Origin: a bacterium | GTDB lineage: Bacteria; UBP7; UBA6624 | Length of the DNA: 64,000 nt | Direction: 5' to 3' | Assembly (NCBI GenBank): GCA_014384545.1 | Contig: JACNFQ010000089.1 | Coordinates: forward strand, 34,578-98,577 | Shown here: positions 24,291 through 33,444 of the stretch, in pieces | Position numbering within the stretch: the first letter of the stretch is position 1 | Layout: every line of letters begins with the position of its first letter | Program-made: the position numbers and the translations under genes | Notes under the pieces: generated by a model | Seen by the model: only the letters and a program-made list of their open reading frames with translations | Databases searched by the model: none | Told to the model about the DNA's origin: nothing

Positions 24291-25630
24291 GAAATCTCTC
24301 TGGCTGGGGGGCAAACGGGTTTCTGTTCGGCCGTTGGGGGAGAGAGGCTACAAGTAGGAGCTTATCCGAAGCAGCACTTTGGGCTTTTAGAGAGAGCGAA
24401 AAAGAGGGTGTTCTTCTGGGTCATGACGGATATCGGTTTATGTCTTCTGAGATTGCTGAAGCGATTCAAGAGCGGCTAGTGGGACAAGGGATACCCGTGC
24501 GAGGACTGGAAAGAGCGACGACGCCCCCAGCAATCGCACAGGAGGTGAAGAGAACGAAAGAAGTGATGGGTATTGCTGTCACGGGGGCAGGAGAGAGAGC
24601 GGGCTTTGTGGGAATCAAACTCTTTGGTAATATGGGCCACCCCATGAAACTGAAAATGCCCCCAATTGAGGAGAGAGAGCAGCCCCCCCCAGCAAGGGAG
24701 GCTGTCGAACCCCTAGTTGATCGTTCTGACCTAGGAGCAAATCTCGTAGCAAAAGTCCTAACGATAGCGGGTAAGGGGCGCGGAAGGAAGATAGGGTTGG
24801 ATCTTTGTCACGGAAGCGGAAGGAGATTATGGAAGACTCTGTTTCACGAAGAAGAGCTGGTGTGGTTTAGAGAAGAGAAGAGACCGATGGCGATGGGGTT
24901 TAGAGAAGAGAGAGACTTTGGACAAGAGATTGAGAAAGGGGGGTTCTCTTGTGGAATCCGTGTAGAAGATGGAGGAGAGAGGTTTACAGTTTGGGACGAA
25001 AAGGGAAGTGAAGTTCCCGACGCCATCGTACAGAGTATGGTTCTACAAGAGGTGGTCAAACTCAAAGGAGCTAAAGGACCACTCGTCAGATCTGTAGATA
25101 CAAGCTCCACGATAGGGCAAGCGGCGAAAGAGATGGGGCTTAGTGAAGTTTTTACCTCCACAAAAGAGGGGAACATTACTGATGTCACCCACCAACACCA
25201 CGGCGTAATGGCGGTAAAGAGGGGCAACTGGATTTACCTCCCCTTTGGAGCACCCTGTGGAGATGCGATGTCTTCTATCGTCCTTTTCCTAGGGCACTGG
25301 GGAAGAACAAGAGGAACACTATCGACCTTGGTAAACGAAACGTTACGCCGACTGGGAAGAAGGTATACCAGCGAAGTGAGGCTTACCCTAGACACCAATG
25401 AGTATCTGCGGGTCGACCATAGACTAAAAGAAGAACCGATTATGGAACTAGCTAACTCCCCCCTTTCTGGAGTTCGAGATATTGAGGGCATTAGGACCGA
25501 TTATGAGAATGGGACCTGGTTTTGGGCTTCTCCTCGCAAGTTTGGGCAAATCGTTCTCTTCCTAGAGTCTCCCAATGAGGCGACATTGAGGCGTAGTGAG
25601 GGAGAGTTACTAAAGAGGTTAGGACTATAG
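24287..25630 (+). CDS. Phosphohexomutase-like protein lacking catalytic motifs
   Basis: The fold of GlmM/ManB-type alpha-phosphohexomutases is recognisable: VLLGHDGYRFMSSEIAEAI corresponds to the V-x-G-x-D-x-R-x-S/L-S-E-E segment and VGIKLFG follows the active-site loop. The loop itself, normally TASHNP, is TGAGER (99-104), so the phosphoserine is Ala101. The metal loop DGDADR reads EDGGER, the sugar-binding GGEESG is not found, and the C-terminal RPSGTEP phosphate loop is replaced by WFWASPRKF. Full length (447 aa), ATGA-coupled to the DciA-like gene and followed by gyrB with a good ribosome site. It is best read as a maintained pseudoenzyme of unknown role. Confidence 0.75.
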   Translation: MRNLSGWGANGFLFGRWGREATSRSLSEAALWAFRESEKEGVLLGHDGYRFMSSEIAEAIQERLVGQGIPVRGLERATTPPAIAQEVKRTKEVMGIAVTGAGERAGFVGIKLFGNMGHPMKLKMPPIEEREQPPPAREAVEPLVDRSDLGANLVAKVLTIAGKGRGRKIGLDLCHGSGRRLWKTLFHEEELVWFREEKRPMAMGFREERDFGQEIEKGGFSCGIRVEDGGERFTVWDEKGSEVPDAIVQSMVLQEVVKLKGAKGPLVRSVDTSSTIGQAAKEMGLSEVFTSTKEGNITDVTHQHHGVMAVKRGNWIYLPFGAPCGDAMSSIVLFLGHWGRTRGTLSTLVNETLRRLGRRYTSEVRLTLDTNEYLRVDHRLKEEPIMELANSPLSGVRDIEGIRTDYENGTWFWASPRKFGQIVLFLESPNEATLRRSEGELLKRLGL

Positions 25631-25646
25631 AATAACCGGAGGAAAC

Positions 25647-27716
25647 ATGGCAAAAACGAGCGGCAAGAAAGGAGAGTACACAGCGGGTCAAATCCAAGTT
25701 CTACAAGGACTTGAAGCTGTGCGCAAACGACCAGCTATGTATATTGGCGATACCTCTTCTGGTGGGCTACATCATTTGGTTTGGGAAGTGTTGGACAATG
25801 CGATTGATGAGGCAATGGCTGGGGAGTGTACCAAGATCGTTATTGAACTGATAGAAGATGGCAGTTGTCGGGTAACTGACAATGGTCGAGGAATCCCCGT
25901 GGACATACACAAAGGTGAAGGTGTCCCGGCGGTTGAACTCGTTCTAGGAAGACTCCACGCTGGTGGCAAGTTCGATGCAGAGGCTTACAAGGTTTCTGGG
26001 GGACTTCATGGTGTGGGGGTTTCTTGTGTCAACGCTCTTTCAAGTTCACTTATAGCAACGATTCACCGAGATGGTGGCAGGCACGAGATTACCTTTGAAA
26101 GAGGAAGTGTGACAAAACCCCTAAAGAAAACAGGGAAGAATAGTGGAAGGGGCACAACGATTCAGTTCATACCAGATCCTGAGATTTTTCGTGAAGGGAC
26201 ACGGTTCAACAGGAGAACACTCCAAAAGAGAATCAAGGAGTTGGCTTATCTCAATAAGGGGCTATCGATTCAACTTATTGATGGACGAAAAGATGAAGAA
26301 GAGGCGCTCAATGTTACTTATCTTTTTGAGGGGGGTATTTCAGAATATGTTCAAGAATTGGTTCAAAATGCTCCAACCCTCCTAAACGAACCGTTTTTCT
26401 GCCATGAAACGGTCCCCGGGAAAGGGGAGAGTAGTGGGGTAGAGGTGGAGGTTAGTTTCCAATACTTTACCCAACGCAGAGGAGAGACCCTCTCTTTTGT
26501 CAACAATATTCGCACCCATAATGGTGGAACCCATGTGACAGGATTGAATATGGCGATTACAGGTGCTATCAAGAAGTACATGACCGAGTATCGGCTTGAA
26601 GAAAAGGGACTAAAGATAGATGGAGAGTCAATTCGGTACGGGTTACAAGCTGTTTTAGCCGTTCGTCTCCACGAACCCCAGTTTGAGGGGCAAACGAAAG
26701 GGAAACTAGGAACGACGGCAGCGAAAGGAGCTGTTCAGACCGCGGTCTGGGGCACCTTTTATAGGTGGCTTGAACAGAATCCATCAGAAGCGAAGAAGAT
26801 CGTACTCTTGACCGTCACAATTGCTAAAGCGACCCAAAAAGCGAAGAAGGCATTTGAGCTTGAAAGGAACAAGGAGGTTTTTGGGAGTGGGGTTCTTCCA
26901 GGTAAACTGACAGACTGTATTTTGAAAGACCCTTCTCGAACAGAGCTCTTTATTGTAGAGGGTGATTCAGCGGGTGGGAATACAAAACAGGGAAGAGAGG
27001 CAGAGTTTCAGGCCGTCCTGCCATTGCGTGGGAAGATCCTTAATGTGGAGAAGGTAATCTCAGAAGAGAGGCTGTTGTCGAATGTGGAGATCAAGGCGTT
27101 GATTCAAGCGGTGGGCGTGGGGTATTGCCCAGAGGCGGACTATCTCCCTGACAGAGTCTTTGAGGATCTTTACCCGACAGAAGATGCGGCCCGAGAAGCA
27201 AGGGCAATCAAGAGAACATTCCCGGTTTCCGAGATGAGCACGGTAGCGAGAGGAGGGATGGCGTTAGATAAGTTGCGGTACAACAAAATCATTATCATGA
27301 CAGATGCAGATGTGGACGGAGCTCACATTACGACCCTCCTCCTCACCTTTTTCTACCGCAGGATGTACCCCTTGTTGGAGGATGGGCACATCTATGTTGC
27401 TCAACCCCCACTCTACAAAGTTCGCGCAGGTAAAGACGAAAGATATGTAGCTGACGACCGAGAAAAAGAAGCCGTGATGGAAGAGCTAGCAGATAAAAAC
27501 CCTGTGGTGCAGCGATTCAAGGGGTTGGGTGAGATGGATGCGATTGAACTTTGGGACACCACGATGGATCCAGATAAGAGGACCCTTCACCGTGTTCAGA
27601 TCGTGGAAGCAGAAGAGGCAGAATCTGTATTCCAGACCCTTATGGGAAAAGATGTGGAATCTCGCAAGCGGTTTATTGAAAGGAACGCGACTAAGGTCAT
27701 GAACCTCGACGTCTAG
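25647..27716 (+). CDS. gyrB: DNA gyrase subunit B
   Basis: ATPase subunit of gyrase. GHKL ATP-binding site with RKRPAMYIGD, EVLDNAIDEA, DNGRGIPVDIH and GGLHGVGVSCVNALS; TOPRIM domain with EGDSAGG and DADVDGAHI; C-terminal QRFKGLGEMDA. 689 aa is a normal length without insertions. ATG is preceded by GGAGG. No gyrA follows; instead a polysaccharide cluster begins. Confidence 0.97.
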   Translation: MAKTSGKKGEYTAGQIQVLQGLEAVRKRPAMYIGDTSSGGLHHLVWEVLDNAIDEAMAGECTKIVIELIEDGSCRVTDNGRGIPVDIHKGEGVPAVELVLGRLHAGGKFDAEAYKVSGGLHGVGVSCVNALSSSLIATIHRDGGRHEITFERGSVTKPLKKTGKNSGRGTTIQFIPDPEIFREGTRFNRRTLQKRIKELAYLNKGLSIQLIDGRKDEEEALNVTYLFEGGISEYVQELVQNAPTLLNEPFFCHETVPGKGESSGVEVEVSFQYFTQRRGETLSFVNNIRTHNGGTHVTGLNMAITGAIKKYMTEYRLEEKGLKIDGESIRYGLQAVLAVRLHEPQFEGQTKGKLGTTAAKGAVQTAVWGTFYRWLEQNPSEAKKIVLLTVTIAKATQKAKKAFELERNKEVFGSGVLPGKLTDCILKDPSRTELFIVEGDSAGGNTKQGREAEFQAVLPLRGKILNVEKVISEERLLSNVEIKALIQAVGVGYCPEADYLPDRVFEDLYPTEDAAREARAIKRTFPVSEMSTVARGGMALDKLRYNKIIIMTDADVDGAHITTLLLTFFYRRMYPLLEDGHIYVAQPPLYKVRAGKDERYVADDREKEAVMEELADKNPVVQRFKGLGEMDAIELWDTTMDPDKRTLHRVQIVEAEEAESVFQTLMGKDVESRKRFIERNATKVMNLDV

Positions 27717-27728
27717 TGTTGAGATAAG

Positions 27729-28631
27729 GTGGACCTAGTGAGACTCGCTGGCGCGGGGGTAGCGGGTGGGCTCGTTTCTTTCTTTTCCTCAATCGTATTA
27801 CCTAGACTTTTCCCCCACCTTCTACTAGACCACCCCCAAGAGAGAAAGTCCCACGACAAACCGACCCATCTCTGGGGCGGGATGGCGATGGTTCTTGGGT
27901 TTTTCACCTTTATCACAATCTCTGACACAAGCCTACCTATGAGCTTGTGGGGGGTCTTACTAGGTGCAGCCCTCTTAGGTGTTATAGATGACCTAAGGGG
28001 AGTGTCCGCTCTCCCGAAACTATTTTTCCAAGGCGTGTTAGGTGTGGGATTTGTAGCGACTCATGGTCACCTACCCTTTTTTGGTCCCAACTGGGTTGAA
28101 GTGTGTGGAACGATTCTCTTTTTTGTTCTTGTCCTAAACGGATACAACTTTCTAGATGGGTTGAACGGGCTATTGGGGGGACACATCTTCCTTTCCGCTC
28201 TAGCTCTCCTAATCATGGGCATCACGATGGAAAGTCCCCTTGTGGCTGTATTGGGAGCAGGAATGGTGGCAACGACTTCGGGATTCCTAATCCCCAATTC
28301 GAAAGGGGACCTCTTTATGGGGGATGGGGGCTCTCTTTTCTTGGGGGTGGCGATGATAAGTGGACTTCTCGCTCTTTCCTCTATTGAAACCCTAGGAAGA
28401 GGTGTGTGGTGGGTGGCACTCCCCCTTCTATTACCTCTGGGAGATCTGGGTTGGGTGACGATCCGACGCATGAGCAAAGGAAGAAGCCCTTTTGTGGCTG
28501 ACAAGAAGCATCTCCACCATATACTCGCGAAGAGATTAGGGGCAAAACGGTCTGTAGCGATTCTCTTGGTGATTACAGCCGGATTGTCCACACTTGGTGT
28601 CTTGGGGGCACTTGGTAGGATTTCCCCATGA
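27729..28631 (+). CDS. Undecaprenyl-phosphate sugar-1-phosphate transferase (WecA/MraY family)
   Basis: Integral membrane GT4-type enzyme that loads a HexNAc-1-phosphate onto undecaprenyl phosphate, starting a surface glycan. About ten hydrophobic helices with the family motifs GVIDDLRGV, NGYNFLDGLNGL, a FMGDGGS loop and KKHLHHILAKR. GTG start 12 nt after gyrB; its end overlaps the next gene as ATGA. It heads the polysaccharide cluster and is more WecA/TagO-like than MraY-like by context. Confidence 0.88.
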   Translation: MDLVRLAGAGVAGGLVSFFSSIVLPRLFPHLLLDHPQERKSHDKPTHLWGGMAMVLGFFTFITISDTSLPMSLWGVLLGAALLGVIDDLRGVSALPKLFFQGVLGVGFVATHGHLPFFGPNWVEVCGTILFFVLVLNGYNFLDGLNGLLGGHIFLSALALLIMGITMESPLVAVLGAGMVATTSGFLIPNSKGDLFMGDGGSLFLGVAMISGLLALSSIETLGRGVWWVALPLLLPLGDLGWVTIRRMSKGRSPFVADKKHLHHILAKRLGAKRSVAILLVITAGLSTLGVLGALGRISP

Positions 28632-29971
28632 AGGTTGTCGTTGCTGGGATGGGGTATGTGGGGCTGGTTACAGGTTTGGTGTTGGCTGAAATGGGACACG
28701 AAGTGGTGGGAATGGAGAAGGATAAGAAGAAGAGGGAGCTTCTAAGAAGCGGCATCCCTCCTTTTTATGAACCCCACCTAGAAGAGTTGCTGGCGCGCCA
28801 TACAGAGGTGGTTTATCCAGATGAATGGGGCGGGTGGGGGGCATGCGCAGATGTCATCATCGTCTCAGTAGGAACCCCCCCCCTCCCCCAAGGGGGCTCT
28901 GATTTGTCTCAAGTTCGAGCTCTTGCCCAAGAGATTGCTCGTGCAGGAATTGGGAAAGAGACGGTCATCATCAACAAGTCAACTGTCCCAATGGGAACGG
29001 GGGGGTGGCTATCACGAGAGATTCATTCTCATATGAAAGGGCAGAGGTTTCTTCCCCGTGTCGCTTCTTGTCCCGAGTTTCTTAGAGAAGGTGTCGCCTT
29101 TTATGACGCTTTCTATCCAGACCGCATCGTCATCGGTGCCGACCGTCCCACGACACGCGCGAAGGTCAGGATGTTGTTTGAGAAGATTGAGAAGCAAAAC
29201 TTTGAACCCCCGCCCACCCTGGAAAGAGCGACGGGCAAGAGGGGAAGAGTTCCTGTGTTAGAGACGGGGCTAGAGAGTGCAGAGCTTATCAAATATGCTT
29301 CCAACGCATTCCTAGCTACAAAAATCTCCTTTATCAACGAAGTGGCAAACATCTGCGATGCTGTGGGAGCAGACATTGGAGAGGTTTCTAAGGGGATGGG
29401 GTTAGATGCTCGCATAGCTGGTCGGTTCTTGCGCGCGGGATTGGGTTGGGGTGGTTCTTGTTTTGGGAAAGATGTCTCCTCCCTCTCTCACCAGGCAGCA
29501 GAGAGGGGGTATGTAGCACGACTTCTCCAGTCAGCGATTTCTGTAAATGCTTTCCAAAGAGAGAAGGCGGTTCAGAAGTTAGCTGAGGGGATGGGAGGTG
29601 TTCGAGGAAAGAGAGTTACTTTGTTGGGGATTTCGTTCAAACCAGGGACGAGCGACCTTAGGGATGCCCCGGCTCTGACGATCGCCCAAAAACTTATTGA
29701 CCGAGGGGCACTTGTGACGGCGACAGACCCCGTTGCTCTACCTTTTGCAAGAGAAGAAGGTGTGCCCTTTTCCCTTGTAGCCTGCCCCTATGAAGCGATG
29801 GAGGGGGCAGACAGTGTTCTCTTGGCTACCGAGTGGCCCGATTACCTAGATTTGGATTGGGACCGCATCAAAAAGGGAATGCGTGGAAAGTTGGTGTTGG
29901 ATGGAAGGAACTCCCTTGACCGAGCAGTCGTGGAAGGGGCGGGATTGAGGTATAAGGGGGTGGGAAGATAG
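28628..29971 (+). CDS. UDP-glucose 6-dehydrogenase
   Basis: Oxidises UDP-glucose to UDP-glucuronate with two NAD+. N-terminal MKVVVAGMGYVGLVTGLVLAE (NAD site), EFLREGVAFYD, and the catalytic cysteine in GLGWGGSCFGKDVSSL; C-terminal SFKPGTSDLRDAPAL. 447 aa. Directly followed by a UDP-xylose synthase-like gene, so UDP-glucuronate probably goes on to UDP-xylose or is used as such in the glycan. GDP-mannose dehydrogenase is the closest alternative. Confidence 0.92.
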   Translation: MKVVVAGMGYVGLVTGLVLAEMGHEVVGMEKDKKKRELLRSGIPPFYEPHLEELLARHTEVVYPDEWGGWGACADVIIVSVGTPPLPQGGSDLSQVRALAQEIARAGIGKETVIINKSTVPMGTGGWLSREIHSHMKGQRFLPRVASCPEFLREGVAFYDAFYPDRIVIGADRPTTRAKVRMLFEKIEKQNFEPPPTLERATGKRGRVPVLETGLESAELIKYASNAFLATKISFINEVANICDAVGADIGEVSKGMGLDARIAGRFLRAGLGWGGSCFGKDVSSLSHQAAERGYVARLLQSAISVNAFQREKAVQKLAEGMGGVRGKRVTLLGISFKPGTSDLRDAPALTIAQKLIDRGALVTATDPVALPFAREEGVPFSLVACPYEAMEGADSVLLATEWPDYLDLDWDRIKKGMRGKLVLDGRNSLDRAVVEGAGLRYKGVGR

Positions 29972-30910
29972 GTGAACCACCTTATTGCTGGTGGGGCAGG
30001 GTTCTTGGGAGGACACCTTGCAAAGAGCGTATTAGATAGGGGGGGGCGCGTCGTTGTTCTTGATAACCTCATTACAGGGAAAAAGGAGAACATCCCAAAG
30101 GGGGCGGACTTTATTCAGGAGGATGTGAGTTTTTGGGGGTGGGAACTCCCCTGGAGAGTTGATAGAGTTTGGCATTTGGCAAGTCCAGCTAGTCCTCCCC
30201 GCTATAGAGAAAACCCTTGGGAGACGATAGCTGCCAATACGAAAGGAACAGAGAATCTGGTGAGGTTGGCTAAAGAGAACAAGGCAAGATTTCTTTATGC
30301 CTCTACAAGTGAGGTATATGGAGATCCTGAAGTTCATCCCCAAACCGAAGAGTATAAAGGGTCGGTAGAGACTTTAGGACCTCGAGCATGTTATGACGTT
30401 TCCAAGCGGATGGGGGAAACGATCGTGTGGGAAGGGGGACAGTTGGGGGTTGAGTGCCGAATTGCACGCATATTCAACACCTATGGCACCCAAATGGACC
30501 CCCGAGATGGGCGGGTCGTCACAAACATGGTAGGGCAAGCTCTTCTCAACAAACCCCTCACCCTGTTTGGGGATGGACTCCAGACAAGATCATTCTGCTA
30601 TGTGGACGACATGGTAGAAGGACTCGTTGCGCTCATGGAGAGCAACGATCTCCAGGCGACACCTGTCAATCTAGGGAACGACAAAGAGATTACGATGGTG
30701 GCATTGGCCGATACGATTGAGAGGGTGGTGGGTTCAAATTGTGGACGAATAGAGAAACCCCTACCCCAAGATGACCCCCAGCGAAGACGCCCAGACCTAA
30801 GCCGCGCAAGGAGGTTCTTGTCTTGGTCGCCCAAGGTAGAACTTGAAGACGGGTTGAGGATGGTGGTGGATTGGTTCAAGGAGATTGGAGCATCAGGATG
30901 GGAAAAGTGA
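29972..30910 (+). CDS. UDP-glucuronate decarboxylase (UDP-xylose synthase), SDR family
   Basis: Extended SDR with N-terminal LIAGGAGFLGGHLAKSVLD, the UXS-typical HLASPASPPRY, substrate loop YASTSEVYGDPEVHPQ, catalytic YDVSKR (YxxxK), and DGLQTRSFCYVDDMVEG. Converts UDP-glucuronate made by the preceding enzyme to UDP-xylose. GTG start immediately after the previous stop. Its last 13 nt overlap the Alg14-like gene. Confidence 0.9.
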   Translation: MNHLIAGGAGFLGGHLAKSVLDRGGRVVVLDNLITGKKENIPKGADFIQEDVSFWGWELPWRVDRVWHLASPASPPRYRENPWETIAANTKGTENLVRLAKENKARFLYASTSEVYGDPEVHPQTEEYKGSVETLGPRACYDVSKRMGETIVWEGGQLGVECRIARIFNTYGTQMDPRDGRVVTNMVGQALLNKPLTLFGDGLQTRSFCYVDDMVEGLVALMESNDLQATPVNLGNDKEITMVALADTIERVVGSNCGRIEKPLPQDDPQRRRPDLSRARRFLSWSPKVELEDGLRMVVDWFKEIGASGWEK

Positions 30911-31353
30911 TACTCGTTACATCGGCTGGGGGGCACCTAACAAACCTCTTAGCTCTTCGAGATGCTTGGGAGGGGTGGGAAGAGACTTGGGTCTGTCGTG
31001 ATGCCCTAGATGCACGAACGCGTCTAGAGGTGGATAAAGTGGAGTGGTTAGAAAAGGACGCAGATAGAAACCACCTTTGGAACTATTTGGGGGGGTTTGT
31101 TAGGGCCTGGAAAGGCGTGAAAAGAGAGAAACCAGACAGACTTATTACGATGGGAGCGGGACCCTGCCTACCTTGGGTCATAGCGGCACGAATCCAGGGT
31201 GTTCCTTGTCTCTATATTGAACTCTTTGGGCGCGTTGAAAAGCCCACCGTTTCAGCGAAGATTAGTCGTTGGTTTGGTGCCAAAGCATTCGTTCAACACC
31301 GGACCCTGTTACCACAGCTAAAAGGCTCAACTTATGAGGGTACGCTATGGTAA
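30898..31353 (+). CDS. Alg14/PssD-like glycosyltransferase membrane subunit
   Basis: The start MGKVILVTSAGGHLTNLLAL and later ITMGAGPCLPWVIAARIQG with YIELFGRVEKPT are typical of Alg14/PssD/EpsE-type proteins, which anchor and complement an Alg13-like catalytic subunit to transfer a sugar from a UDP donor to a lipid-linked acceptor. The ATG at 30898 gives the family N-terminus. The partner is encoded next with a 7-nt overlap. Confidence 0.88.
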   Translation: MGKVILVTSAGGHLTNLLALRDAWEGWEETWVCRDALDARTRLEVDKVEWLEKDADRNHLWNYLGGFVRAWKGVKREKPDRLITMGAGPCLPWVIAARIQGVPCLYIELFGRVEKPTVSAKISRWFGAKAFVQHRTLLPQLKGSTYEGTLW

Positions 31354-31805
31354 AGGTCTTTGTCACTGTAGGTACTTACCCCTACCCTTTCCAAAGGTTG
31401 GTGGATGGGGCAGCAAAACTCCCTACGGATTGGGACGTTGTGGTGCAATGGGGACACGCCGAAGGTGGGGGGCTAAAGGGGGCACCTTTCTTGGATTTTC
31501 CCACACAACTTCAACATATGAAAGATGCTGATGTGGTGGTAACAACAGGTGGAGAGACCGTAACAGAGATTCTTCTATTGGGAAAGATGCCCGTTGTCGT
31601 TCCCCGCAAAGAGAGCGAAGGGGAGCACGTTAATGACCACCAAGTAGCTTTTGCCCATTACATGGCAGAGCGCGGCTGGGCTATACGAGGGGACAATAAC
31701 CTTCAGGAGGCGATTGAAAGAGCTGCCAAGAGTCTCCCGGAGAAAAAAGCGCGTGAAGGCAACTTAAAAACCGCGATTAGAAACTGGTTAGAGGACGATA
31801 GTTGA
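31347..31805 (+). CDS. Alg13/PssE-like glycosyltransferase catalytic subunit
   Basis: 152-aa GT28-type C-terminal domain: VKVFVTVGTYPYPFQRLVDG at the start, then VVVTTGGETVTEILLLGKMPVVVPRK and HVNDHQVAFAHYM, the UDP-sugar-binding pattern. It works as a heterodimer with the preceding Alg14-like protein. Together with the UDP-glucuronate pathway genes it suggests transfer of GlcNAc or a uronic acid in a capsule/exopolysaccharide. Confidence 0.9.
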   Translation: MVKVFVTVGTYPYPFQRLVDGAAKLPTDWDVVVQWGHAEGGGLKGAPFLDFPTQLQHMKDADVVVTTGGETVTEILLLGKMPVVVPRKESEGEHVNDHQVAFAHYMAERGWAIRGDNNLQEAIERAAKSLPEKKAREGNLKTAIRNWLEDDS

Positions 31806-31821
31806 GCCACATGTTATCAGA

Positions 31822-31851
31822 TTGCAAGACAGATAACTCCCTTAGGATAAT
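31822..31851 (+). promoter_or_regulatory. Possible start-proximal promoter of the phosphodiesterase-family gene
   Basis: TTGCAA, 18-nt spacer, GATAAT ending 3 nt before the TTG start. The AGGA overlapping the -10 could instead act as a ribosome site, so the assignment is tentative. Similar GGATAATC elements precede tRNA-Leu and the gene at 42988. Confidence 0.35.
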
Positions 31852-31854
31852 CTC

Positions 31855-33444
31855 TTGAAAAGAGTCTTCGTATTGGGGCTTGATGGGATGGCTTGGCATA
31901 TCCTTCGTCGACGCTTTGAGCGAGGCGAAATGCCCTATTTAGAGTCCCTTGTAGAAGAAGGAGGATGGGGCACGCTCATGTCCGTTACTCCCCCCGTAAC
32001 AGCACCAGCTTGGACGACTTTCCAAACGGGTGTAATGCCCGGAACACATGGACTTCTTGATTTCACCATGGTCAAACCCAGAGGATACGAAACAACCCTA
32101 GTCAACTCTTCTACTTTTAGTGAAGAGACGATCTGGGAAACGGTGAGCAGGCATGGGGGGAAGGTTGTGGCAGTGAATGTGCCTCTCACATGGCCCCCCC
32201 GCCCCGTGGAGGGTATCCTCGTTGGAGGGATGCAATCCCCCACCCTTGATTCCCCCTTTATTTATCCCCCAGAACAAAAGGAAGAGCTCCTTAGAGAAGT
32301 GGGGGACTATCGGATTATTACGACACAACATCGCTTTGCGGAGTGGGGGTTAGAGCGGTTTGTTGCCGAGCTAACAGCGACAGTGGAGGCTAGGTTCAGG
32401 ATGGGAAAGGCTTGCCTTGATAGGGTAAGTGATTGGAATCTAGGGATGGTTCACATCCAATCTACAGATGTCTTTATGCACGCTGCGTACCCATCGGTAG
32501 ATCCCACAGACCACCGCTATCTAGAAGAAGAGGAAGACCTCGTTGGGAGTTTTTACCAAAAACTAGATAAAGGAATCAAAGCCCTCCTTGAGCCAATGGT
32601 TGAAGAGGACATCCCAATCGTCGTTATGAGTGACCACGGTTTTGGGGGTATTGACAGGGTCGCTTTCCCCAATGCATTCCTAAGAAAAAGGGGGCACCAA
32701 GCCCGTGCTGGCGGTCTAATGGGGAGGTTGTTGGGTGGCGTGTTGGGGGCGCTAAGAAAGTGGGACAAGTGGGGGCTAGGAGAGAGGTTGGGCAAAGCTC
32801 CTCGTGCCGCAGCAAATACGGCAGGAAGCGTTACTGAATGGGGAAAGACCAAGGCATTCCATATGGCCGGATGGGTGGGTGCGTTTATTCATATCAACAA
32901 GAAAGAGAGAGCAATGGGTAAGGTAGACCCTGAAGAGGAAGAAGAACTAAGAGAGAGATTGATAGAAGAGTTTACCCAGTGGAAGGGGAGAAATGGACGG
33001 CGGGTTGTGAAAGAGGTTCTTAGGGGTGTGGACATCTATCCAAACCTGAAAAAGGAGTGGGCTCCAGACCTTTACCTCGTTCCAGCAGAAGGGGTGGAGT
33101 TTAGTTCTTCCTTTATCCACGCCACGGAAGGACCAGTATCCGTAGATAATAAGAGAGACCATGTAGGGAGCCATAGACCCGAGGGGATTTACATCGCACT
33201 TGGGCGTGGTGCCAAGAGGGGAGAAGGTGGCGATTATGGGTTGGTAGACCTTATGCCCACTCTCCTTTCTCTCTTAGAGATACCTGTAGGAGAACATCTA
33301 GAGGGATCTATCATGGATGACCTCTTCCCAGAACTCACCATGAAAGGCAAAGAGAGAGAAACGGGGGGTGGAAAAGGGGATACGGGTGGTGGAGACGATG
33401 ATGAGATCATGGCTCAACGGCTTCGGGACTTGGGCTACCTTTGA
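31855..33444 (+). CDS. Alkaline-phosphatase-superfamily protein (nucleotide pyrophosphatase/phosphodiesterase type)
   Basis: N-terminal VFVLGLDGMAWHIL with the metal-binding Asp, TPPVTAPAWTTFQTGVMPGTHG with the nucleophilic Thr region, and later VVMSDHGFGG and a final DLMPTLLSLLEIP are the signature of type I phosphodiesterases/sulfatase-like enzymes. 529 aa, no signal peptide. Such proteins are common in exopolysaccharide clusters, where the substrate is unknown; a phospholipid- or nucleotide-sugar-directed hydrolase or phosphotransferase is possible. C-terminus has a Gly/Asp-rich linker then ERLRDLGYL-like end. TTG start. Confidence 0.85.
   Translation: MKRVFVLGLDGMAWHILRRRFERGEMPYLESLVEEGGWGTLMSVTPPVTAPAWTTFQTGVMPGTHGLLDFTMVKPRGYETTLVNSSTFSEETIWETVSRHGGKVVAVNVPLTWPPRPVEGILVGGMQSPTLDSPFIYPPEQKEELLREVGDYRIITTQHRFAEWGLERFVAELTATVEARFRMGKACLDRVSDWNLGMVHIQSTDVFMHAAYPSVDPTDHRYLEEEEDLVGSFYQKLDKGIKALLEPMVEEDIPIVVMSDHGFGGIDRVAFPNAFLRKRGHQARAGGLMGRLLGGVLGALRKWDKWGLGERLGKAPRAAANTAGSVTEWGKTKAFHMAGWVGAFIHINKKERAMGKVDPEEEEELRERLIEEFTQWKGRNGRRVVKEVLRGVDIYPNLKKEWAPDLYLVPAEGVEFSSSFIHATEGPVSVDNKRDHVGSHRPEGIYIALGRGAKRGEGGDYGLVDLMPTLLSLLEIPVGEHLEGSIMDDLFPELTMKGKERETGGGKGDTGGGDDDEIMAQRLRDLGYL

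Noticed and set aside
31846-31851. GATAAT at 31846 as a certain promoter
   Set aside because: It coincides with an AGGA that could be the ribosome site, so it is listed only as tentative.
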